DNA of 8,344 nucleotides from Dechloromonas sp. (GTDB lineage Bacteria; Pseudomonadota; Gammaproteobacteria; Burkholderiales; Rhodocyclaceae): the NCBI GenBank assembly GCA_017302355.1, contig JAFLDQ010000155.1, positions 1-8,344 of the forward strand. Reading direction: 5' to 3'. Numbering within the stretch: position 1 is the first letter of the stretch; every line of letters begins with the position of its first letter. Below the pieces are notes generated by a model. It was not told the DNA's origin. It did not search any database and saw only the letters and a list, made by a program, of their open reading frames with translations. Below are positions 1-6,353 of this stretch, one piece after another. Position numbers and translations under genes: made by a program.

Positions 1-548
1 TCGGCCGTGGCCGCGCTGCCGGCAAGCTGGCCGTAGCGTTCGAGCTGGCCGGCGATGTCTGCCATGCGGTTGGGCTGGGTGGTGTAGACGGTCAGGCCGA
101 GGGACTTGAGCTTGGCCACCTGGGCCGCCGGATTGCCCGACTCCCAGGCGATCACCAGGTCCGGCTTGAGGGCGCTGATCGCTTCGAGGTCGAAGCGGTC
201 GTAGCCGCCGATGCGCGGGATCTGCTTCGCCGTCGGCGGCCAGTCGCTGTATTCGACGGTGCCGACCAGCCGGTCGCCGGCGCCGGCGGCGTAGAGCAGC
301 TCGGTGGCGTGCGGGGCGAGGGTGATGATGCGTCTGGCCGGCGCCTTGAGACGAATTTCATGGCCGGTCTCGTCCTTGAAGACGAGTTCGGCGTGCGCGG
401 CGGGCAGCAGCGCGACGGTTGCGGTCAACGCCCAGAAAAGGCGGATTTTCAGGCGACAGATGGCCATTGCCGCGGCTCGCACGGCGCGCCGGCTGAAAAT
501 GGCTTGGCAAGCGGCAGCGCGGGCTGCCTCGGGAAACTGGTGATCCAC
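1..548 (-). CDS. btuF: Cobalamin ABC transporter periplasmic binding protein BtuF (C-terminus beyond window)
   Basis: Periplasmic protein that captures cobalamin/cobinamide and hands it to the BtuCD importer. The minus-strand reading has a signal peptide (hydrophobic core LFWALTATVALL, likely cut after AAHA), then the class III binding-protein fold: RIITLAPHATELLYAAG, the substrate-pocket strand VGTVEYSDWPP, and FDLEAISALKPDLVIAWESGN. This closely follows the E. coli BtuF pattern (SYSDYPP, ALKPDLVIAW). Only about 155-182 of roughly 290 residues are inside the window. Start: a GTG at 548-546 has an AGGAG Shine-Dalgarno (554-558) 5 nt upstream, and the frame is open from there. The more conventional ATG at 467 gives a normal-length signal peptide but has no visible ribosome site. 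From GTG the protein carries 27 extra residues before the signal core, which is long. Divergent from cobQ. It could bind another chelate (haem, siderophore), but the cobalamin neighbourhood supports BtuF. Confidence 0.82.
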   Translation of the reverse strand, partial: MDHQFPEAARAAACQAIFSRRAVRAAAMAICRLKIRLFWALTATVALLPAAHAELVFKDETGHEIRLKAPARRIITLAPHATELLYAAGAGDRLVGTVEYSDWPPTAKQIPRIGGYDRFDLEAISALKPDLVIAWESGNPAAQVAKLKSLGLTVYTTQPNRMADIAGQLERYGQLAGSAATA

Positions 549-589
549 GGATTCTCCTGACGACCCCGGGCGCGGCCGGGGCGCCGTCG

Positions 590-618
590 ATGCTAAGCGA
601 GCCGGCAGGCCGGGGCAA
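590..618 (-). promoter_or_regulatory. Putative btuF promoter
   Basis: On the minus strand TTGCCC (613-618) and TAGCAT (590-595) are separated by 17 nt, matching sigma70 -35 and -10 boxes at 4/6 each. The predicted start near 583 leaves a leader of about 35 nt with the AGGAG ribosome site at 554-558. The -35 overlaps the cobQ promoter on the other strand, so the two units probably share one control region. Pattern reading only. Confidence 0.35.
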
Positions 619-632
619 GTGCGATAATCGGC
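614..632 (+). promoter_or_regulatory. Putative cobQ promoter (extended -10)
   Basis: GATAAT at 623-628 is preceded by TG at 620-621 (TGn spacing), an extended -10 box matching TATAAT at 5/6; no good -35 is visible. A start near 635 would give a leader of about 23 nt without a Shine-Dalgarno. The 19-bp block from 614 to 632 recurs in the same register at 7044-7062, upstream of cobT. Confidence 0.45.
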
Positions 633-657
633 GCCCCTTGTTTTCCAGCTTCCACCC

Positions 658-2124
658 ATGCCCGCCGCCGCCCTGATGATTCAGGGAACCACCTCCGATG
701 CCGGCAAGACGACGCTGGTCGCCGCGCTGTGCCGCATTCTCAAGCGCCGTGGCGTAAAGGTAGCGCCGTTCAAGCCGCAGAACATGGCGCTCAATTCGGC
801 GGTGACCGTCGACGGCGGCGAGATCGGCCGCGCGCAAGCCTTGCAGGCATTGGCTGCCGGGCTCGAAGCGCATTCCGATTTCAACCCGGTGCTGCTAAAG
901 CCGACGACCGACAAAACGGCGCAGATCATCATCCACGGCCAGGTGGCGATGGACCTCGATGCCCGCGATTACCACGCCTACAAGCCGCGGGCGATGGGCG
1001 CGGTTCTGGCTTCGTGGGAGCGGTTGACCGCGGCTTACGAGTGCGTGCTGGTCGAAGGCGCCGGTTCGCCGGCCGAGATCAACCTGCGCGACCGCGACAT
1101 CGCCAACATGGGTTTCGCCGAGGCGGTCGACTGTCCGGTGATCCTGATCGCCGACATCGACCGCGGCGGCGTCTTCGCCCATCTGGTCGGCACGCTCGAC
1201 CTGCTGTCGCCGTCCGAGCAGGCGCGGGTCAAGGGCTTCGTCATCAACCGCTTTCGCGGCGACATCGCCCTGCTCGAACCCGGCCTGCGCTGGCTGGAGG
1301 AGCGCACCGGCAAGCCGGTGCTCGGCGTCCTGCCCTACCTGCACGGCCTGCTGCTCGACGCCGAGGACGCCATCGCGGCTGTTGCGGTCGACCCCGAAAA
1401 ACAGGCAAAAATAAGAATTGTCGCGCCGGTGGTGCCGCTGATCTCCAACCACAACGACCTCGACCCCCTGCGCCTGCACCCCGAGGTCGACTTCCGCTGG
1501 GTCGGGCCGGGCGACGCCATGCCGGCGGCCGACCTGATCGTCCTGCCCGGCTCCAAGGCGGTGCGCGCCGACCTCGACTGGCTGCGCGCGCAAGGCTGGG
1601 AAGCGGCGATCAAAAAGCACCTGCGCTATGGCGGCAAGCTGATCGGCCTGTGCGGCGGCTACCAGATGCTGGGCCGCCGCATCCACGACCCGCTCGGCCG
1701 CGAAGGCGCCCCAGGCAGCACGCCGGGCCTCGGCCTGCTGGACGCCGAGACCACGCTCGCCGCCGAAAAACAGCTGCGCAATGTCAGTGGTCGCTTGGCG
1801 CTGCCGGGCCGGCCGGAAATGACCGGCTACGAAATCCACCTCGGCGTCACCCAAGGCCCCGGACTGGCCCATCCCGCCGTCCACCTCGCCGACGGACGAT
1901 GCGACGGCGCCATCTCGCCCGACGGGCAGATTTTCGCCACCTACTGCCACGGCCTCTTCGACCACCCCGCCGCCCTCAACGCCCTGCTGGCCTGGGCCGG
2001 ACTCGAGGCAAGCACCCCGGTCGACTTCCCTGCCCGCCGCGAAGCCGATCTGGATCGCCTAGCCGATGCGGTTGAGTCCGCGCTGGATTGGGGGAGGTTG
2101 GCGGAGGTGTTGCCGGGGGCGTGA
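658..2124 (+). CDS. cobQ: Cobyric acid synthase CobQ (CbiP), glutamine-hydrolysing
   Basis: Cytosolic enzyme that amidates carboxylates b, d, e and g of adenosylcobyrinic acid a,c-diamide, using glutamine and ATP, to give adenosylcobyric acid. At 488 residues it has the usual CobQ length and two-domain order. The N-terminal dethiobiotin-synthetase-like ATPase domain starts with the P-loop [11 protein letters not shown] (residues 10-20), followed by the hallmark [31 protein letters not shown] and [14 protein letters not shown] lie in the middle. The C-terminal class I glutamine amidotransferase domain has nucleophile C332 in [12 protein letters not shown] and H431 in YCHGLF. ATG 658 places six residues before the conserved [11 protein letters not shown], as in enterobacterial CobQ, though no Shine-Dalgarno is visible. 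Divergent from btuF; its 3' end faces the accessory insert and, beyond it, convergent cobU. Confidence 0.97.
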   Translation: MPAAALMIQGTTSDAGKTTLVAALCRILKRRGVKVAPFKPQNMALNSAVTVDGGEIGRAQALQALAAGLEAHSDFNPVLLKPTTDKTAQIIIHGQVAMDLDARDYHAYKPRAMGAVLASWERLTAAYECVLVEGAGSPAEINLRDRDIANMGFAEAVDCPVILIADIDRGGVFAHLVGTLDLLSPSEQARVKGFVINRFRGDIALLEPGLRWLEERTGKPVLGVLPYLHGLLLDAEDAIAAVAVDPEKQAKIRIVAPVVPLISNHNDLDPLRLHPEVDFRWVGPGDAMPAADLIVLPGSKAVRADLDWLRAQGWEAAIKKHLRYGGKLIGLCGGYQMLGRRIHDPLGREGAPGSTPGLGLLDAETTLAAEKQLRNVSGRLALPGRPEMTGYEIHLGVTQGPGLAHPAVHLADGRCDGAISPDGQIFATYCHGLFDHPAALNALLAWAGLEASTPVDFPARREADLDRLADAVESALDWGRLAEVLPGA

Positions 2125-2125
2125 G

Positions 2126-2212
2126 TCCATATCCTGCCCGGACTGCGGCGGACCGTTTCAGGTCACGGCCTCGCTCTTGCCGTTGACCCGACCGCAGCCC
2201 CGGGCACCGCCA
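2126..2212 (+). pseudogene. Possible C-terminal remnant of a zinc-ribbon (transposase-like) protein
   Basis: Frame 2126-2212 reads 29 codons to a TGA at 2213-2215 and contains C-P-D-C-G-G (2135-2152) followed by FQVTASLLPLTRPQ. A CxxCGG pair near a protein terminus is common in transposase tails, for example IS91-like ones, but I cannot confirm a family. There is no start codon or ribosome site, so at most this is a decayed end that marks an earlier insertion beside cobQ. The match rests on a very short motif. Confidence 0.2.
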
Positions 2213-2324
2213 TGAAATGGGGCAGCAGACCGCAGCAAGCGGCGTTTCTGACGGATGGCCTGGTTATTCACGGCAAGCTGCGCCTTGTCGTTGGCCGGGT
2301 AACGCTGAGGCAGCCAACTGCCCT

Positions 2325-2355
2325 CGGGCGGCTTCGCTCCCGCTGAAGCCGCTCG
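2325..2355. repeat. 11-bp stem hairpin
   Basis: CGGGCGGCTTC (2325-2335) pairs with GAAGCCGCTCG (2345-2355) around a 9-nt loop; all 11 positions pair with one G-U. No T-run follows on either strand, so it is not a standard intrinsic terminator. It may be a REP-like palindrome, or it may act as a transcript-end stabiliser for cobQ. Confidence 0.5.
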
Positions 2356-2414
2356 CTGCGATTGCCGCAACGTGCGTGGCGGCCAAACCCGCCGGCCCAT
2401 TTCATCCCATGCGA

Positions 2415-2442
2415 TTGACTTCGGGTAAGCTCTCCTTACAAT
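2415..2442 (+). promoter_or_regulatory. Near-consensus sigma70 promoter for the restriction-modification operon
   Basis: TTGACT (2415-2420), a 16-nt spacer and TACAAT (2437-2442) match the -35 and -10 boxes at 5/6 each, the best such pair in the window. A start near 2449 would give a leader of about 170 nt that includes the 2473-2555 palindrome before the endonuclease ATG. A weaker pair, TTGCCA (2581-2586) and GATAAA (2605-2610) with an 18-nt spacer, lies next to the gene but would leave almost no leader. Confidence 0.5.
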
Positions 2443-2472
2443 CCCTATAACCATCGCCCGCCCGGTGCTCCA

Positions 2473-2555
2473 GTCCAGCGAGGTTTATCCGCCAATATGA
2501 CTTCCCGCCCTCTTCAACCTCGTCCGCGTCGGCGGATAAACGCGATTCGTTGGAC
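2473..2555. repeat. 83-bp imperfect palindrome, partly attC-like, in the restriction operon leader
   Basis: The outer arms GTCCAGCGA (2473-2481) and TCGTTGGAC (2547-2555) pair with one G-T wobble. The inner arms GTTTATCCGCC (2483-2493) and GGCGGATAAAC (2531-2541) pair perfectly over 11 bp around a 37-nt loop. The right tip GTTGGAC fits the integron core site GTTRRRY; the left tip GTCCAGC fits RYYYAAC except for one base. Two paired boxes separated by unpaired bases, then a terminal loop, is the attC plan. However, the inner arms lack the usual extrahelical base and the unpaired spacers are unequal (1 versus 5 nt). It could instead be a regulatory hairpin in the leader. Confidence 0.35.
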
Positions 2556-2618
2556 GTCACAAGACATCTGCCCCGTTCCATTGCCATATCGTCCGTAGCT
2601 GTTCGATAAAGAAAGACC

Positions 2619-3278
2619 ATGCCGAAGAAACAAACGCTGACCACCGCCCTCCTTGTTGAGGAGGCACGCAAGTTTGCTGAGGTTGAAAGCACTTACGATG
2701 AGCCGAACTTGTACGGTGTGACAGACGGCAAGGCTGTCGGCACCTATCTTGAGCACAAATTCATTCAGTTCCTTGAAAGCAACTATCTCTTTGAGCAGGG
2801 CAATTCAGCTTCTGGAATCGACTTCCCCGGACTCAGCGTCGATATAAAGGTGACCAGCATTCGCCAACCTCAATCGTCCTGCCCATTCAAAACTGGTCGC
2901 CAGAAGATATTTGGCCTCGGCTACAACCTGCTCGTTTTCGTCTACGAGAAGACGGACGACCCCAAGGGACGCACGGGAAGGTTGGACATGAAGCACACCA
3001 TCTTTGTCGAGGAGAGTCGCACTGCCGACTTTCAAATGACGAAAGGAATCCTCCAAATTCTAGATGACGACGGCAATGCCGAGGACGTAGTGGCATTCAT
3101 GCAAGACAAGAACCTGCCCGTTGATGACGTTGAAGCACATGCAATAGCTGAGGAGGTGCTTAAGACACGACCGATCCAAGGCTACCTGACAATCTCCAAT
3201 GCGCTGCAATGGAGACTTCAATACGGCCGAGTGATTCAAGAGGCTGGCAGTACGCAAGGTATCCACAAGGTTAGGTAA
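2619..3278 (+). CDS. PD-(D/E)XK type II restriction endonuclease, unknown specificity
   Basis: A 219-residue cytosolic protein, probably the nuclease of a type II restriction-modification system. The active-site pattern is G66-I-D68-F-P-x4-D75-I-K77, i.e. D-x6-D-x-K on two short strands, matching PD-(D/E)XK; E45 in the preceding helix (GTYLEHKF) could be a further acidic ligand. After it come SIRQPQSSCPF and the hydrophobic strand YNLLVFVYEK, as expected for the core sheet of this fold. The main support is context: a DNA methyltransferase begins 10 nt after its stop, on the same strand. The start at 2619 has only a weak purine-rich stretch (AAAGAAAG). G+C is visibly lower than in the cob genes, consistent with horizontal acquisition. 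I do not recognise the recognition sequence. No separate controller (C) protein gene is present. Confidence 0.75.
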   Translation: MPKKQTLTTALLVEEARKFAEVESTYDEPNLYGVTDGKAVGTYLEHKFIQFLESNYLFEQGNSASGIDFPGLSVDIKVTSIRQPQSSCPFKTGRQKIFGLGYNLLVFVYEKTDDPKGRTGRLDMKHTIFVEESRTADFQMTKGILQILDDDGNAEDVVAFMQDKNLPVDDVEAHAIAEEVLKTRPIQGYLTISNALQWRLQYGRVIQEAGSTQGIHKVR

Positions 3279-3288
3279 CGCGGTCGTC

Positions 3289-4902
3289 ATGTCTCTACGC
3301 ACTCAGAGCAAGATGGAATACGGTGATTTTCAAACACCATCCAGTCTCGCTGAAGCTTCCATTCGCGCACTACGTCGCGTACTCGTTCAACGACCAGTCA
3401 CTGTCATGGAGCCGACGTGTGGAACGGGAACCTTTCTTGCTGAGGCACTGAAAGGGTTTCCGGCAGCATCGATACTTATTGGCGTCGAAATCAACAAACA
3501 GTACCTTGATATTGCTACAACGCGACTAAACGCTCTAGCGGCCAATCACGATGTTCGTTTAACTAACGCAGACTTTTTCGCGTTTGATTGGCCTTCGCTT
3601 CTTCGTTCCATCGGTGAGCCGCTCTTCATCGTCGGCAATCCGCCTTGGGTAACAAGCTCTGCGCTTGGAACGCTGCAGAGCAAGAATCTTCCGGAGAAGT
3701 CCAACTTCCAAGGGAGACGTGGATACGACGCGATCACGGGAAAAAGCAACTTCGACATCTCTGAATGGATGCTGTTGCGGTATTTAGACTGGCTTCAGGA
3801 TCGACGCGGCGTGATCGCCGTGCTTTGCAAGACGGCTATTGCGCGAAAGATCCTACTCCAGGCATGGCAAAGGACATTGCCCGTGGCCGGCGCACATTTG
3901 TTCTTAATTGACGCGCAGTCTCATTTTGACGCCGCCGTGGATGCATGCTTTCTGATTGTCGACTTGTTGGGCGCCGGGCGGTCCACGGAATGCCTGATAT
4001 ACAAAGATATCGAGGCCGCCTCTCACGTTCGGACGTTCGGTTATCACGATGGACTTCTCGTCTCAGACGTCGAACTCTTTATCAAGTGGAAACACCTCCG
4101 TGGGACCGATGCGGCGTATGTGTGGCGGTCAGGTGTTAAGCATGACTGCTCGAAGGTAATGGAGCTCGAAGCCTTTGGGGATGGCTATATAAATGGCTTG
4201 GGAGAGAACATCGATCTTGAGGAGAAGTATTTGTACCCAATGCTCAAGAGTTCTGACATTGGCAATGGAGAGGTGCGCTATGGCCGCAAGTACATGCTCG
4301 TCACCCAGCAGTTTGTTGGAGATGACACTAGTGCTATCGAACGCATAGCTCCCCGCACTTGGCGCTATCTCCGTAGTCACGAAAAAAATCTGTCTGCGCG
4401 CGCAAGCCCGATCTACAAGAATCGCCCCCCATTTTCGGTGTTCGGAGTCGGTGAGTACTCATTTGCGCCTTGGAAAGTCGCAATATCCGGCTTCTACAAG
4501 ACTCTTGGATTCAAGGTACTCCACGAGTACGAAGGAAGAACGGTGGTGGTGGACGACACCGTGAATTTTCTTCCTTGCTGGTCCGAGGAGGAAGCGCGCT
4601 TTGTGCACGAACTGCTGATTTCTGAACCGGCCCAGCAGTTCTATGAGTCGCTTGTTTATTGGCCCGACAAGCGGCCAATCACGATTGATATCCTTCGCAA
4701 ACTTGATCTGCATTTGCTCAGCAAGACTCTAGATCGTGAGGCCGAGTATTTTTGGTTCGCAAGGCGGCGCAGTGACTTCGAGCAAGAACATAGTCGCGGC
4801 CAACTGTCTTTGGGAATTTCAGAGAAGCGACCATCGAAGTATGGCAAGCATGCCGCCCGACAACGCGCTGCAGCGGACGAATGGAAAATAGGGTCAGAGT
4901 AA
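3289..4902 (+). CDS. Type II N6-adenine DNA methyltransferase, gamma class (X-I-IV order)
   Basis: A 537-residue enzyme expected to transfer methyl from SAM to the N6 of adenine within the partner nuclease's site, protecting host DNA. Motif X is YGDFQTP (residues 11-17), motif I the SAM loop EPTCGTGTFL (41-50), then GVEIN, and catalytic motif IV N117-P-P-W120. That order is the gamma class (TaqI/Eco57I relatives). The C-terminal half, with YLYPMLKSSDI near 314-324 and a run of aromatic and basic residues beyond, looks like a TaqI/Eco57I-type target-recognition domain. ATG 3289 has poor ribosome-site support; Met9, just before motif X, is an alternative. It is probably co-transcribed and translationally linked with the nuclease. 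The last codons (…GSE) read through a GGGTCAGAGTAA block, so the C-terminus may have been trimmed or joined by an insertion. Sizes resemble a PaeR7I-type pair, but that is only a layout analogy; specificity is unknown. Confidence 0.9.
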   Translation: MSLRTQSKMEYGDFQTPSSLAEASIRALRRVLVQRPVTVMEPTCGTGTFLAEALKGFPAASILIGVEINKQYLDIATTRLNALAANHDVRLTNADFFAFDWPSLLRSIGEPLFIVGNPPWVTSSALGTLQSKNLPEKSNFQGRRGYDAITGKSNFDISEWMLLRYLDWLQDRRGVIAVLCKTAIARKILLQAWQRTLPVAGAHLFLIDAQSHFDAAVDACFLIVDLLGAGRSTECLIYKDIEAASHVRTFGYHDGLLVSDVELFIKWKHLRGTDAAYVWRSGVKHDCSKVMELEAFGDGYINGLGENIDLEEKYLYPMLKSSDIGNGEVRYGRKYMLVTQQFVGDDTSAIERIAPRTWRYLRSHEKNLSARASPIYKNRPPFSVFGVGEYSFAPWKVAISGFYKTLGFKVLHEYEGRTVVVDDTVNFLPCWSEEEARFVHELLISEPAQQFYESLVYWPDKRPITIDILRKLDLHLLSKTLDREAEYFWFARRRSDFEQEHSRGQLSLGISEKRPSKYGKHAARQRAAADEWKIGSE

Positions 4903-4932
4903 TTTGCTCAGCAAAAAAAGGGGGGGCGGTCC

Positions 4933-4953
4933 CAATGCCGTTAAGTTAAGCCC
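4933..4953. repeat. Left terminal inverted repeat of the IS
   Basis: Twenty-one bases identical to the reverse complement of 6333-6353. A transposase-binding end, starting 31 bp after the methyltransferase stop codon. Confidence 0.9.
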
Positions 4954-5009
4954 GAAGCCCCCGAGTGTGTTAGAATATCTCCCATAATGTTGTTATTAAT
5001 CAATAGGAT

Positions 5010-5054
5010 ATGTCAAAAATGATGTTGCAACTTCCATGCCAGTTTATTCGCTGA
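5010..5054 (+). pseudogene. Likely detached N-terminus of the IS transposase (out of frame)
   Basis: Frame from ATG 5010 reads MSKMMLQLPCQFIR and stops at TGA 5052-5054. ATG codons at 5010, 5019 and 5022 share this frame, and AGGA at 5005-5008 sits 10 nt before the 5019 ATG, so ribosomes should start here rather than at 5065. Transposases of this IS4 type, as I know them, often carry a C-Q-F-I segment a short way before the conserved ESDEFIATHR-like stretch. That stretch is found here in the next frame, directly downstream. Ignoring one base near 5052 would join the two frames as …QFIRETAAMLESDEF. This suggests a single-base insertion, or less likely a designed frameshift. Confidence 0.45.
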
Positions 5055-5064
5055 AACAGCAGCA

Positions 5065-6324
5065 ATGCTGGAATCCGATGAGTTCATTGCAACCCATCGA
5101 ACCAATCCAACCGATTTCACCCGTCGCCGCACATTGACACTCTCCATGCTGGTGATCTGTCTTGCCCAAGGCTTCATCAAAGGCCTGCAAAGCGAACTGG
5201 ACGACTTCTTCGGTCGCCTGGGCGACCAGGCTGCCTTTGTCCGGGCGGTCACCAAGAGCGCCTTTTCTCAAGCCCGCAAGAAGCTCAAGCCATCGGCTTT
5301 CAAAGCCCTCAACAGTTTGCTGCTCGATCGCTGGTATCAATCGGTCGAAGTGCCGCGCTGGCACGGTTTCCGTTTGTTGGCGGCCGATTCCACGACTTTG
5401 CGCGTGCCCGGACTTCCGGAAACCATTGATGAATTCGGTCTGCATGGTGGTGGAAAAGGGGCGCCTGTCCCGATGGCGATGGCCTTCGGCCTCTACGAGG
5501 TGTTCAGCGGTTTGATGCTGCATGCCGACCTGCATGAAGGCAGCGCACGGGACCGTGACCTCATGGCCGGCAGCCTGTCCCATGTGCGTGCGGATGACTT
5601 GCTGCTGCTTGACCGGGGCTTCCCATCCTATTGGCTGATTGCCTGGTTGTTGCAGCATCAACGGCACTTCTGCATGCGTGTGGATGCCATGGCTTTCAAG
5701 GACTTTGAAGCATTTCTCCATCAGTCCACCGAGATCGAGAAGATCGTCACCATCACGATGCCGGCTCCTGCCGTGCGCAAAGCGATGAGTAGTGGCTATG
5801 CCCTGGAGCAGACTACTTTTACAGTGCGACTGATCCGTGTGCCCTTGCCGGGTGGGAAGAGCGAAATCCTGGTCACCTCCTTGCTGGATTCCACCGTATA
5901 TCCTGCAAGCGAGTTCGGTGCGTTGTATCACCAGCGCTGGCGCATTGAGGAGTGTTTCAAACTGCTGAAATGCAGACTGGCTGTAGAGCATTTCTCGGGC
6001 GAGTTGCCTGATTCCGTGCGTCAGGATTTCCTGGCCAAGGTTTGGCTGGGTAATCTGACAGCAACCTTTGCTTATCTTGCCCGAGGCAGCCTTCCTGACG
6101 AAAAACAGGCGCATTTCCTTCCCAATCTGACCTACGCAGTAGCGGCGCTGCGCGCTTCTTTGCCCAGGCTAATGACGAAGGTGCGCAACCGAGTGCGTAT
6201 GATCAAAGACCTCATCGAACTGGTCGCCAATACCCTGGAATGGCTGCGGCCAGATCGCCACTTTCCACGGGCTCGACAAGCCGTCAAACCCATTCGGTAT
6301 CGCGCTTACAAGGCTGTTCGATGA
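5065..6324 (+). CDS. IS4-family DDE transposase
   Basis: Cut-and-paste transposase that would act on the 21-bp ends at 4933 and 6333. The 419-residue frame contains the family N-terminal segment (FTRRRTLTL, then KSAFSQARKKLKPSAF) and an RNase H-fold core with catalytic D108 (LLAADSTTLRVPG), D183 (LLLDRGFPSYW) and E295. E295 lies within YHQRWRIEECFKLLK, an exact Y-x2-R-x3-E-x6-K signature (Y288 to K302). The core appears intact. ATG 5065 has no Shine-Dalgarno; the frame is open upstream only to 5023 without another ATG, while the well-placed ribosome site serves the short out-of-frame peptide that ends at 5054. Expression may depend on re-initiation 10 nt after that stop, or the gene may be an N-terminally frameshifted copy. 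Confidence 0.9.
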   Translation: MLESDEFIATHRTNPTDFTRRRTLTLSMLVICLAQGFIKGLQSELDDFFGRLGDQAAFVRAVTKSAFSQARKKLKPSAFKALNSLLLDRWYQSVEVPRWHGFRLLAADSTTLRVPGLPETIDEFGLHGGGKGAPVPMAMAFGLYEVFSGLMLHADLHEGSARDRDLMAGSLSHVRADDLLLLDRGFPSYWLIAWLLQHQRHFCMRVDAMAFKDFEAFLHQSTEIEKIVTITMPAPAVRKAMSSGYALEQTTFTVRLIRVPLPGGKSEILVTSLLDSTVYPASEFGALYHQRWRIEECFKLLKCRLAVEHFSGELPDSVRQDFLAKVWLGNLTATFAYLARGSLPDEKQAHFLPNLTYAVAALRASLPRLMTKVRNRVRMIKDLIELVANTLEWLRPDRHFPRARQAVKPIRYRAYKAVR

Positions 6325-6332
6325 CATATCCT

Positions 6333-6353
6333 GGGCTTAACTTAACGGCATTG
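6333..6353. repeat. Right terminal inverted repeat of the IS
   Basis: Perfect 21-base match to the reverse complement of 4933-4953; it begins 9 nt after the transposase stop codon. Confidence 0.9.

Larger units (their letters stand above)
2125..2618. other. 494-bp junction region without a convincing gene, left part of the accessory insert
   Basis: No open frame here shows a recognisable complete protein; the two longest (minus 2158-2454 and plus 2217-2450) have low-complexity composition and no ribosome site. Contents: a plus-frame stretch 2126-2212 reading SCPDCGGPFQVTA, which looks like the tail of a zinc-ribbon protein; a weak hairpin at 2161-2188 (GGTCACGG with CCGTTGACC, one bulge); a strong hairpin at 2325-2355; a promoter at 2415-2442; and an imperfect palindrome at 2473-2555. 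G+C falls toward the right, marking the passage from the cob region to the restriction-modification genes. No clear intrinsic terminator for cobQ is present, since neither hairpin has a T-run. Confidence 0.6.
4933..6353 (+). mobile_element. IS4-family insertion sequence, 1421 bp, complete ends
   Basis: Bounded by 21-bp perfect inverted repeats (CAATGCC…AAGCCC) at 4933-4953 and 6333-6353; identity extends to 23 bp if the flanking CC/GG is counted. It encodes one DDE transposase with the YREK signature. The 10 bases just outside the ends, GGGGCGGTCC (4923-4932) and GGGGCAGACC (6354-6363), agree at 8/10, compatible with a target duplication that has diverged; IS4 elements commonly make duplications of about 8-13 bp. 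It lies between the methyltransferase stop and cobU and disrupts neither. Its G+C is intermediate between the restriction genes and the cob genes. Confidence 0.88.

Noticed and set aside
540..657. A second cobalamin riboswitch upstream of btuF, suggested by GTCAGGAGA-like bases on the minus strand (551-562)
   Set aside because: Only 109 bp separate the genes, the other conserved aptamer blocks (CCGCTGTAA, GCCACTGG, GGGAAGG) are missing, and the AGGAG is explained as a ribosome site.
895..1965. Long minus-strand open frame (356 codons) inside cobQ
   Set aside because: High-G+C shadow of cobQ; low-complexity composition and no protein motifs.
2158..2454. Minus-strand 98-codon frame as a small gene, possibly an antitoxin or controller protein
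   Set aside because: No ribosome site, no helix-turn-helix or other motif, and it overlaps two hairpins.
2619..4902. Part of a larger phage-defence system (BREX, DISARM, type I restriction)
   Set aside because: Only a nuclease and a solitary methyltransferase are present; no ATPase, helicase, specificity subunit or other defence gene adjoins them.
4904..4919. TTTGC-TCA-GCAAA hairpin followed by an A/G run as a terminator for the restriction operon
   Set aside because: The stem is only 5 bp of mostly weak pairs, and the following run is A then G on the plus strand, not T.
4939..4945. GTTAAGT matching the integron core GTTRRRY right after the methyltransferase, as the missing second attC end
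   Set aside because: It is part of the IS terminal inverted repeat and appears at both IS ends, so it belongs to the IS.
5044..6114. Long minus-strand open frame opposite the transposase
   Set aside because: The plus frame carries the complete DDE/YREK signature; the antisense frame shows no family features.
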